A DNA stretch of 64,000 bases, from NCBI RefSeq assembly GCF_963678635.1, contig NC_087068.1, forward strand, positions 50,797,724 through 50,861,723, written 5' to 3'. This document shows, in pieces, positions 11,335-21,700 of this stretch. The position numbers and the translations under genes were made by a program. Position 1 is the stretch's first letter; every line of letters begins with the position of its first letter. Under the pieces are notes generated by a model. It made no database searches. It was not told the DNA's origin and saw nothing but the letters and a program-made list of their open reading frames with translations. This stretch comes from Symsagittifera roscoffensis. Its lineage: Eukaryota; Xenacoelomorpha; Acoela; Convolutidae.

Positions 11335-12230
11335 TTGAAAACGAATTCCTGCCAGACGGAGACTGAAGTAACCTCCAGTTCTACTCAAACAAAATTATCT
11401 GGAGAACATAAATCGGAAGATGAGATTTGGGTAAGCCGCGTGGACCCAACGAAAACTACACAAGAGGAGTTGAAACACAACGAGGTACCCCCAACAATGA
11501 CAACAAATACATCACTCGAGGCCAGCCACGAAATGATCGCCGAGGGACTGACAGCAACGATAGAAAAGGCCACGAACACTACAGAAAGCGAAGAAGACAC
11601 CCCATTGTTCCGGAAGAAACTTCAACGGGTACTGGGTGTGCGGTTTATCGCGGCGGCAACGAAAAAGGATCGAAACCTCCGCCCACTCATCAACTTTGTA
11701 AAGAAACGAGACTGTGAGGCCAGAAAAAACTCTTATGGGCCTTATTGGCACAACATCAGGAATCGACTTCATGTCCGAACACTGTCTACTGATCGATGAA
11801 CGAATTGTGATACCGACTCAACTACGTCAAACAGTGCTCGACAGCCTTCATTTGACCCACCCAGGATCGGCGGCCATGTTGGATCTATGTCAACACGTCT
11901 GGTTCCCTCACATTCCTAGAACCATTGTCCACATGGTGCAGAACTGCAAACACTGTACAGAACAAGGTAAAAATCTAAAACCCATTATAGGAAAAAAAAC
12001 ATTCATTCCTTATGGAACCGGTGGTAGAACCTAACGAAGAAGTTCAATTAGATTTCGCAGGACCTCGGCCGGATGAATTAAATAGGGATGCTTACATTTT
12101 GGTCGCTATCGATAAATGATCAAAATTTCCTACGGCAAAGGTTGTTTCCAACACAACAGCCGATATCGCCATTAAATTCATGCAACGATATATTTCAAAC
12201 AACGGCGTACCAAGAAGATTGTTTATGTTT
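11335..12230 (+). pseudogene. integrase N-terminus and truncated core of the old gypsy copy
   Basis: The H2C2 zinc module (HLTHPGSAAMLDLCQHVW, then CKHC) lies at about 11845-11965. The core begins with VQLDFAGP, carrying the first catalytic Asp, and has a TGA at 12117 inside 'IDK.SKFPTAK'. It then reads YISNNGVPRR and breaks off near 12228, before the second Asp and the Glu. The integrase is therefore dead by truncation as well as by stops. Confidence 0.82.
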
Positions 12231-13062
12231 ATGATGTTGCATGCCATAAACATACATTTAGCCGGTCACTCGACCTTGAGAGATCTTCTCTCAAACACTG
12301 ACCGAATGAACGGTCAGAGCATGAATAAACCTTGGTTCAGATTGGTCGTTTTATCTCGCTCCGCGTTAGCTTATCTGTTTGTCGATCCATTCGGATTCTG
12401 GAATCAACCGATCATACGTTGAGTTATGACTCTGGCAATGCCCTATCGTTCCAAACCGAAACACCGTTACTGGAACTAGCATCAACATCGTCTTTTTGCC
12501 AGGAAATTAATGTGAGAATGTCAATATCAGTTATTGAATTCTCTGTTTCAAGTGCCAAAGGCGATTCTTTCAACTTGACATTGTCCAGTTTCTCAGTCTG
12601 GGCTGAAAAGTTCATTATCTTGGCTTGAAAAACTGGCCTTCGAATTTTTATCTCTGGAAACAGAACTAGAAGAAGATTCATCATCATTGCTTTTTTGGGC
12701 TATCTGAAGAGTAGTCGCACAACTCAACGCAATTTTTTTTCGACGACTGATTACAATACTCCTGAGCATATTCCATTGATCTTGAAATCGTGTGCGATGT
12801 CCTATTGTGAGTCGCATATAACTTGGCTTGCAGTTCGCCGAACACGGAAGAAGCGTATGAAACTGAACAGGGACTTTAATAGAATGAGTTTCGTTTCCAG
12901 GATCAAAGAGAGCAGTCAGCAGGCTGGCCACTTGGTCTATATTTATAGACTGGTCTATAAAAGTCATTATTTGGTCTATAATTTTTTGGAAGTCTATATT
13001 TTCTAGAGACCATGTAAAAGTCACTATTTACAACAAAGCTTTGTTTTTTTTATATTTTTTAA
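12231..13062. other. no gene seen
   Basis: Open frames exist on both strands but none shows a recognised motif. It probably contains sequence that replaced the 3' end of the gypsy copy. Confidence 0.4.
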
Positions 13063-13390
13063 AGGGTCCTGTTTTGCACTGTTTTGAGATATCCGTTTTT
13101 GGTGACGGACCCTAAAATTTTTCTAAAGGCGCCTTTGGCGCCAATATATACTAATATTGAGGGGGGAGCGCGCGCCGAAAAAACGCAATTTTTTCATCAA
13201 AGTTTTCTAAAAAGTGCCTAAAAACATCTGTTTTGACTGTTTTTTTTTTCAAAAATTTGACTGCGACGCAGAAATTTTGGCCAAAACGGACTTTTTAGTG
13301 CTTTGGCAGAGCTTGAAAAATTAATTTGGTCAACCTAAACAAAAAAAAGGTCGACAAAAAATTTCGAAAATTGTCATAGTCACTTGAGGT
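13063..13390. mobile_element. end-truncated copy of the hAT-like MITE family
   Basis: It shares AAAATTTTTCTAAAGGCGCC, TTTGGCGCCAATATATACTA, AAAAAGTGCCTAAAAAC and a closing AAAAAAGGTCGACAAAA with the complete copy at 49379-49792. Both terminal CAGGGGCGGAT ends are missing. Confidence 0.8.
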
Positions 13391-13924
13391 CTATATATTT
13401 TTGAGAAAATAGTAGCCAGCCTGGCAGTCAGGACCGTAAAAAATTGTCAAATTGCACTACTATGGTTCGATATTTTCCAAAATCTCGAGCTTCACTAATT
13501 TTCCTTTTTTTGACAAATTAGCAATTAGGGCTGCAATAATGATTTACAAACAGAACATAATTCTCAGTGGGAGCAAAAACAGATACTGATTTGATAAAAT
13601 CGCTGCACACTTATCTCAGATATCTGTTTTTTTGTTGAAATTTTGCATCTTAATATGACATCAGCCTCGTAGAGCAGACCATATCCCCAAAGTTACCGAG
13701 TCTTATTTCAAATTTCGACTGTTACACTGCGTATTACCCGCACCGAAGTTTCTCGGAATTATATTGAGAAAATGTTGCCATTATAATCGATTATGTGTAA
13801 CCAATTTAAGCAACATTTTCTATAATAATAAAAAGAAAATAGATTATTTTCATGAAGATTATATTGCCTTATAATTCCACTAAAATGTATTTTTATCTCC
13901 ACATAATCTCAACAAAATCTATTT

Positions 13925-14105
13925 TTTCGCCCTGAAATCGCCATGAAATCACAATAAAATCGATTGCTTTTGCTATAAAATTGCAATAAAATCTATTGTT
14001 TTTGCCATAAAATTGCAATAAAATCTATTGTTTTTGCCATAAAATCGCAAAAAAACTATTGCTATCGCCATAAAATTGCAATAAAATCGATTATGTTGTC
14101 AAAAA
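13925..14105 (+). repeat. 33-bp AT-rich minisatellite
   Basis: The unit GCCATAAAATTGCAATAAAATC plus TATTGTTTTT repeats about five times with a 33-bp period. The middle copies are identical and the outer copies are diverged. Confidence 0.85.
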
Positions 14106-14204
14106 ATTTGATTATTTTGTCAGAAAAATTGATTTTTCTCTTCTTAAAAGCATGCTATTTGAAAAATCAAAACAAAAGTTGAATTCAAACCAAACGACAC
14201 AAAT

Positions 14205-14395
14205 CATGAAAATAATCAATATAAACCAGATTTTGAGCTCGAAAATATGCAATGAAATCATAGAAAATCATCATTGTAAATCAGATCTTGGGCAAAAACC
14301 TATGAAACAAATGAAGAAATGGATTAACATAAATCACATTTTGAGCTCAAAAATATGCAACAAAAATATATAAAATCATCATTGTAAATCAGATC
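14205..14395 (+). repeat. two-copy direct repeat of about 115 bp
   Basis: ATTTTGAGCTC followed by AAAATATGCAA, and later AAAATCATCATTGTAAATCA, occurs twice in the same order (about 14230-14285 and 14337-14395). The open frame at 14152-14373 is a product of this repeat. Confidence 0.7.
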
Positions 14396-14399
14396 ACGA

Positions 14400-15049
14400 T
14401 TTTGATTCTTGAGATCTTGATTTAAGTCTGCTGGAAACCTTCTAATTAAAGATTTGGGCGCTCAGTTGTCCTGTTTCACCATTAACTTCGTAACATGTGC
14501 ATCACAATGTGCCAACACGTGCCAACAAAACAGATTTCTTTCTATTAGTTAAAGTAGCATAGTCAGTTCGATCTCGCTATCTTCTGTGAGCTTTCTATCA
14601 AAAAACTGAAAACAAAGCTCGGCAAAAAAACCAATGTATCCGAACATCAGTCGGTCGAAAATCTTAATCTACTAACTTAAAAAAAACTTTTTCACAAAGG
14701 TACAATTTGAATTTACACAATCGACTGAATTGTCAAGTTTGACATCGAACTTTCACATTCGTCACTACAAAACTGCAGTTGAACGAAATGATGGATCAAT
14801 AAATCTTGAAAAATACTAATTTTTTTTGGGAAATCTTTGTTTCAACGCAGCAAAAATTTGTACTGGCTCATATATTTGAATGCATGGCTACGATAGCTTA
14901 TTGATCGGTATCGAGTACTCCAAATTCTTCGGCTATCATAATTTCATGTTGCTCAATGATTAATTCCTTAATTTACTGAGAAAACTTTTCTGTAGGAAGT
15001 TCCCATCGAGGTAGCTGCGCTTCGAGTTTCTGTGTAAGCATATCCCGCC
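14400..15049. other. no gene seen
   Basis: AT-rich sequence without recognised motifs. Confidence 0.4.
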
Positions 15050-16454
15050 TCAACGTAGATAATTTAGCTCCACTACTTTTCGGTAAGTCTCTTCCTCTTC
15101 TTTCGGTATTGTCTTTTTAGCAAGAACCAAATTTCGCTCACAGTCAATCTTTTCAAGCATCAAGCGGCAGCTGTTATGCTCTACAAAAAATTTACTAGCC
15201 AAATGTTTCCCGAATTTGGATGTTTGTGGCTGGGCGTAAATTTGCATCAAGTTTAGTATCCCAGTCCTTTCAAACCAAACTGTTTCACCGGATTCGTTAT
15301 TGGACACGAGTTCTTCTCCAGTGATTTCAACCGACAACCTTTTAAGAACTTTTAAGGTTATCAGCTTTTACTTGCGATCTTACTGTTTTAAAATTTTTTT
15401 GGTGTGCTTCAATTTCGTGATCAATTCCATCCTCCAACTCCTGAATCAATTGCTTCTGGCTGCTGGATTCTTTTGGAATTGACGTCGAAGGAAATTCATC
15501 GTTTCCTTCGATCATGCTTTATCTTGACATCTAAGACAATACGCCAGGATCGTGCATTGGTTTACCAAAAGCATGCGCAGTACCACGAACAATATTTGCA
15601 CTAACAGAATTGTTTTTCCTCATTCGGTGTGAAAACTGTCTCACCTATAGTTCTCGAAGCGCCAATACTCATTTCAATTTCAAGGTTATCAGAAGATGCT
15701 CTGCAAGAATTTTCAAACCTGAAAGTAATTGACATGAGTGAAGCAATTGTTACATATGGGACAACACTTTTCTTGATATTGCGAAACAAAAAACTGTCTG
15801 CTCATCAAAATCAATCGACAAAGTGTACAGCATCTTAATTTTAACACAAAGGCGCAAATAACTTTAACACAAAGGCGCAAATAATTTTAACAAAGGCGCA
15901 AAACAATTTTTGCTCAAACATACCGCACTCAGCCTACAAAAAATTTTGAAGTAAATTTTTTTTTGCATGGTACTTCTTTGCGGCCATATCTGTGCCAAAT
16001 TGATCGCCTCCTTCAATGGCGATTTCGACCGCCTCGTCGGTTTTTTTTGTAAAATTATGCTTTACCATTTACACTAAAATGTTCTGAAGCTTTCTCGCGG
16101 CCACTCGTCGAAAACCTTCTCTGTTCATTTTAGCTCCTATTCGGTCATTGATGAGCTGGCAGTTTTCCTCAGCTTTAAAATTATGAAAAGCAGCTATCCG
16201 ACGAAATACGGAAGATCCCTCTTTTGGGTCAATAGACGTGAAAGCAATTGTTTCGTCCCCTTCTCCAAACCACATGGACTCATCGATATTCCGTTTTGCC
16301 ACCGGACCTGATTTCCACGATGAACCAGGGTTGATTTTCTCACCAATGTGCCATATTGTTCATTGAGTTTTTTTCTAGCCGCCATTTTTGATGCAAGCTC
16401 GTTGTTTACTTTGTTCAGCTCTGCAAATTTAGCAACCACAGTGTCACTAAACAT
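15050..16454 (-). pseudogene. unidentified decayed coding region
   Basis: Several - strand open stretches follow one another in shifted frames with protein-like composition. In reading order they are 16454 to about 16345 (AELNKVNNELASKMAARKKL), about 16345 to 16069 (rich in charged residues, ending AARKLQNILV), 16064-15935 (KKTDEAVEIAIEGGDQFG), about 15480-15355 (SQKQLIQELEDGIDHEIEAH) and 15337-15050. The Glu/Lys-rich, heptad-like stretches suggest coiled coil. At least two frameshifts (near 16345 and 15355) and several stops argue for a dead copy rather than exons, and no good splice sites were found at the breaks. The family was not recognised; an old retrocopy or a transposon-encoded protein are both possible. 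Confidence 0.4.
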
Positions 16455-17273
16455 ATTTGCTTCCTACGGTTCAAAGGCAATCACTTCTTCATGGCAAACA
16501 AAACATATTTTTGTCAAATACAATTGATTTGTTAGGGTGGTCGTTCTTGCTATGCTAAAAACACCTTTAGAAAAATTGTTGTTTTAGCTATTAATTAACT
16601 AGAAAGCAGATACTCCATCATCATTCAGGTCAACATGTGGGTCTTCATTTGAAAATTTGTTTTCAAACTTGGTCAATTTCTATGTCATAGCCCTGTTATG
16701 TTTTCAACCAGAACAGTTGGATTTTTTTGCACCAATCTCCTTCAGAATCGAACTCGCTAAACTCAAGTATGACGACAGCCAAGTTTAATTTAGGAAAAAC
16801 GTTTCTTGTTCAAGTATTAATTTTTTCATTAGTTATTGTCCTTACTCTTTTCAAAAAAATTAAGTATCTCTTACAGTGCTTGATCTTGAAGGTTGACTTG
16901 AGGCTTCTCAAATCTTTTTTGTTTTGCCCCACGTTTGCTTCGCCGATGTATTTTCGTTTTGCATTGCTTCTTAGCAGGACCTCTCTCTCTCTCTCAACCT
17001 CTTGAAATTGCTTTTCTGGTATCTCCCCGGCATTTTTTGTATCGCAACCGCGCTCACTAAAAGGTTTAAATCTGAAAGTTTCAAACCTTGAGTTGTTTTT
17101 GCGAGGCTTATGCAGGACATTTTTTACGGGGCAGTTTTCAGTCGTAACGAAATTTCCAATAAAAATAGAAATTAAATGAAATGATTACTCACAGAACAAA
17201 TCCGTGTTCTTCTTTCGGAGCCCTGAATGTTCCGACTGCCCTTAAATTGGTCTCGATTAGTTTCTTGTATTCT
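16455..17273. other. no gene seen
   Basis: Short open frames only; a (CT)n run lies at about 16980-16996. Confidence 0.4.
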
Positions 17274-17755
17274 GGCAAAACTGTGAATTTTAGGCTGATA
17301 ATACCAAAATTTAAAAGTTACCATTTGGGTCGTGAATGGATTTAATAAAAACAATTAGCTGCCTCAATTCAATTTGGATTAAGTTTGTAGTGCGCGGGAT
17401 AAAGCGCCATGTGAAAACTATAAAACTAGCAGTATAGACAGACTTGTGGCAGGTTACTATACTAGTTTGCACACCCGTCTGGGCACATGCAGCTCAAGAG
17501 ATCGATCCCCCGAGGGGCTAGAGTTTTGTAAAAAGAGGTCTGATTAAAAATACTACGAGGGGCTAGAGATTTGTAAAAAAAAAAGTCTGTCTAAAATGCT
17601 AGTTTTATACTTTTCACAAGGCGCTTTATACCGCGCACTGCAAACTTGTTCCAAATTGAATTGAGGCAGTTAATTGTTTTCATTAAAACCATACACGACC
17701 CAAACTGTAATTTTTTAAATTTTGATATTATCAGCCTAAAATTCACAGTTTTGCC
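17274..17755. repeat. large foldback element with arms of about 160 bp
   Basis: GGCAAAACTGTGAATTTTAG at 17274 is the inverse of CTAAAATTCACAGTTTTGCC ending at 17755. Moving inward, CAATTCAATTTGGA, GTAGTGCGCGGGATAAAGCGCC and AGTATAGACAGAC all find inverted partners (for example GGCGCTTTATACCGCGCACTG at 17619 and GTCTGTCTAAAATGCT near 17585). The loop of about 130 bp holds two copies of CGAGGGGCTAGAG. It looks like a non-autonomous foldback or MITE; no target duplication was found. Confidence 0.88.
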
Positions 17756-17989
17756 CTGATACGAGCAGTGTTTTTTTTATATTGTAACAAAAATTTTGAA
17801 TATTTTTTGAATTCTAAATACTGACTGATTTGTTTTCTAAAGGTTAGCTATTTTGAAGAAAACAAAGGATCATAATTAATGAAAATTGAGCTATAATCGA
17901 ACCGCTGTTGTGCCCCTGCTTTAGAAATGCATGCAATTTTTTTTGGCTATTTTTCTGGGCTGGCTAATGTTTCCTCACCCTCAGGCAAC

Positions 17990-18066
17990 AAGCACGGATC
18001 ATGGTGGGCCTCGAACATCCGACCATTCGCGTGAGAGGCGGAGACGTAACGACTTCACCGCCGCTC
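17990..18066 (-). ncRNA. tRNA-like sequence, probably a SINE head
   Basis: On the - strand a stretch starting GGGAGCGGCGGTGAAGTCG, with CGCCTCTCACGCG and a TTCGAGGCC B-box-like segment, resembles the D, anticodon and T arms of a tRNA. Clean stems cannot be drawn throughout, so this is a tRNA-derived repeat or decayed tRNA rather than a working gene. Confidence 0.35.
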
Positions 18067-18711
18067 CCCTTAATACAATTATTTAGAATTTTGTCGGTAG
18101 AATCTATGATATGCCTATAATTGAAATCTATCTGTGCTCGGTGTGGGCTGACTGGAAAAATTTAAGTTGGATGATAACATCTAAGACCAGTTTAACTTGG
18201 TTGAATCGTGACTTTGATTTTAAGTTTTTTTTTGGGCGGGTGCGATAATTGAAAAAAGTTGGCTCTCCTTTTTGGCTCTGTGTTGATTTCGCAAGTCTTA
18301 AATTGATTGTGCTTGAGGTTAAACTATGCTTGCCAACAAAAGTAATATGGATTTATTTGAACTTGAAACTATATTCTGATGTGTCGAATTTGATGTTTTT
18401 TGACCTTTCACATTGGATCAGATTTACTTCAATCTGTTTTGTTTTATTTGTACCAAGAATTTCATTTTCCCTCCTTAAATAGCTTTTTGTTACTACATAG
18501 ATCAATATAGATCAACAAAAGTGTTCAAACCGATTTTAACCAATGATTTTACCAAATGTTATGTCCTTTCAGTTTATGGCTTGAAGGCTGCACAAAAAAC
18601 GTCATTACTGGTTTTGTAATTTGATCACAGCAGTGTTATGCTTCATTTAACATTGGTTGGTTTCCGTTGGTCTGAGAATAGTTTGATGGATTACGACTGA
18701 AATTCAAAATT

Positions 18712-18786
18712 ATGGATCAATCTTCACATGGTGGTCACGTGCCTAGTCTATCTTGGTCCTCGGCGCCTGAGGAGATAGTTGTTCAG
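18712..18786 (+). CDS. FBXL exon 1: start codon and first part of the F-box
   Basis: ATG at 18712, 25 codons, ending CAG|GTCAGT in phase 0. It encodes the first F-box helix (WSSAPEEIVVQ). No ATG further upstream in this frame is supported by coding sequence. Confidence 0.88.
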
Positions 18787-21700
18787 GTCAGTTATTTCAC
18801 TTAAATCAAAAATTTTTCTTTTTCAACTGTTTTAATCGAATTGTCTCCTGAGAATAGCGGCGACGTATTCATTCCGTTCTTCAACGAGGAAACGTTCTAA
18901 GTACCGTTAAACTAATCAGATGAAAGGTCATTTTTAAGAAATGAACGTCTCTGTAGTGAATACCTGTGCTGCTTTGATTTCTGGGCTTCAAAGAGTCAAA
19001 AAATATATCGAAAGTTTTTGGTTATTAAAATTATTATCGATTAAATTAGAATAGAGACAACTCAACATTAGTGCATGTTCACATAGGCCTAGAAATAATC
19101 TACAAATTAAGATCTAACCAATTCAGCTCCTTTAGTACGGAAAATTTGCTATGGAAGAATATTGGAAACTTAATTTTACCTGTAACAACTATTAATTCGA
19201 GCTTTCGAAGGTTATTATTTCGCATTGCGCAATGATGAAAGAAAAAAAATTATGCACTGTGGAACAAAATTTTCATTTTTGGAACTGTTTAACAAATTTT
19301 TTCGCTGTAATTTTTCGGTGGAAGTATGGAACTAAGGTAGAATAAAAGCGTCTAATCACTGAAAAACATGTTAGCCTTTACTTGAGTTGAAAATAGCATG
19401 TAACATATTGCGCAAAAAAGAACCAAGTTTTTCGAACTAAGTTGAAATTTTACTCGCAAAAATCCTCTTTGTAATCTCCGACTCGAAATCTGTGTAATCT
19501 GTTCTGGACTCAACTACTAGAAAAGACTGACTCTGATGTTTTTTCTTCATATTTTTAACTGGTTGAAATTGCGAAGCAGATTGTTCGGCGCACAGAAAGT
19601 TCGGCCAAAGACAATTTAGCCAATTTGAAATTCAGACAATTCAGCCAAAAGCATACAGACAATTCAGCCTGAGACGATTCAGCCAGTTTTACAGAGCGCT
19701 AGATTCGAAAGAAAAATCAGAATTGAAGTTATTTTTCGGTTTAAGGTCGCCGGTTTAAGGTCGCCGATAACCGGCTCTAAATTTCGTATAGAGTCCTACC
19801 CTCTGTTGGCAAGCTCGAAACACGTTGGCGCGACTGCGGCGGTCACTATTATTGGCCGAATTTTCTCTGGCTGAATTGTCTGTATATTTTTGGCTAAATT
19901 ATCTGAATTTCAAATCGGCTGAATTGTCTTCGGCCGAATTGTCTGGACGTGGAGCGTTCACATGATTAAAAGATCTTTTTAGACAATCAGATTTGAGCAT
20001 AATACATGCAGGCCTTTCAAAATTTGGGGAGATTGTTAAATAAGTCTATTCTGGGGGAGATTGTTCTCATGGACCAAAATATGTTACGTAGTAAATCTGT
20101 CAAAAATTATCTTTCGGCGAAATTCAATTTTTCTCATAAATGTCACCTGTTCTAATTTTGTATAGCAAAAATCTTGACTGATTTTCTAATACCTCTAGGT
20201 GTTCCTGCACCTTAGTCTATTCTGGGGGAGATTGTTCTCATGGACCAAAATATGTTACGTAGTAAATCTGTCAAAAATTATCTTTCGGCGAAATTCAATT
20301 TTTCTCATAAATGTCACCTGTTCTAATTTTGTATAGCAAAAATCTTGACTGATTTTCTAATTCCTCTAGGTGTTCCTGCACCTGTCCCCGGCCGAGAGGG
20401 GTCTGGCTAGACAAGTGTGCAAGAGATGGGACATAGCCAGTTCACACCCAGCTGTGTTGCGCAACTCAGTCCTGAAACTGGTCGGCTCATTCGGGGGACT
20501 CTCTTTGAAGTATCTCACATGGAACGAACGCATCAGGTCAGCCCACAAGGGAGTGCGGTCTGTATTTAGACAACCGCGTATTCATATTCGTCGTCAGTAA
20601 GCAGACAATTACCATATTAACCAATGAGAATCGAGATGAGAAAGCAAACTTACGAAGTAAGTAATTTAATTATTCATTTCTTCATTGTCTCAATTCTGAT
20701 TGGTTACTATAGCATTTGTCTGCTTACTGACTAGTCTGAATACGCGGTTGTCTCCATGCTGCTACGTAACCGCTCACAAGAGTCATGGGGGATCAAAGTG
20801 TATAATCTAGCAATTTCTTTTAAACTGCCGAAAGCTTTGACTTGATTACCCTTTGTTGGGGTACAATTTTGATGGAGGGGCTCTCTACAGCCAAAGTATA
20901 AACCAGCTACCATATAAACCAGTCGGAAATGCGTAATTGTTATATAATACTTATGTAACAATTATATAACAGTTACAAACGTTATGCAAATTTGATTCAT
21001 ATGACGTAACTTTTCGTCTGGTTTATATACTTTTGTTTCATATGACGTAACTTTTCGGCTCGTTTATTCACACTCAATAAAATATTTTAGTTTCCGTTTG
21101 ATAAGACAGGTTGTATGAAAAGATATGGGAGCTGGTCTTGATTTTATATTTCAAGACTCTTTGAAAAAGTTTTCTCTTTTCGCAATAAAAAGTTTTATCG
21201 GAAATTAGATCATCGATTGTAAAAAAAAATGGCATCAATAGAAATAAAGGCTATTACTTTGTGTGCCTGTATTTCCACGTAGTATATTTTCCCCATACTC
21301 TACCTTTCTACGGCCCGGCTTATTAATGGGGGAATATTTGACCTTGTTTCTCGAAAAGTACTCCCAAATCTGGGATTGAAGGTGCAATCGATAGAAATGG
21401 TTTTGTGTATGTTCCCTGAATCAATCAGCGCCATTGCCCTTATATTTATAGAGAAAAGTGACAGCTCTAAGAAGAGGCTTTTTAAACTTGTGACCATTTT
21501 AGTGAAATTTTTCTGACTTTTTTTTCAAAATCTACTCTCCCAAGTTTGGGATGACGGGCTCAATCGAAATCGCAGGTTGTGAGATACTTCAGCCTAATTG
21601 TTGTAAATGACATTTTGACTGTTCTTGTGAATTTTTTCAATTTTCTCGAAAAATAGCCTCCCAAATCTGGGTTTAAGCGTGCAGTCGAAAGCACAGCGTA

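Larger units (their letters stand above)
8095..12230 (+). mobile_element. old, broken Ty3/gypsy LTR retrotransposon, no LTRs found
   Basis: Domain order is gag (zinc knuckles) - protease - reverse transcriptase - RNase H - integrase, the Ty3/gypsy order. The copy starts inside gag and stops inside the integrase core, so both ends are missing. It carries several in-frame stops (8968, 9896, 12117) and frameshifts (about 8255, 9175-9310, and 11080-11720). Its RT shares NFSLVGG, TGFYGLT and MPAEFQ with the younger element at 26-32 kb, so both belong to one lineage. Confidence 0.92.

Noticed and set aside
11385-11772. Minus-strand open frames over the old gypsy copy
   Set aside because: Shadows of the + strand pol region, without their own motifs.
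13925-14105. CRISPR-like or origin iteron array
   Set aside because: Continuous 33-bp AT-rich tandem repeat without spacers, in a eukaryotic intergenic region.
18249-18482. 77-codon ORF upstream of the FBXL start
   Set aside because: Hydrophobic, T-rich translation typical of AT-rich noncoding DNA, not in a frame that joins exon 1.
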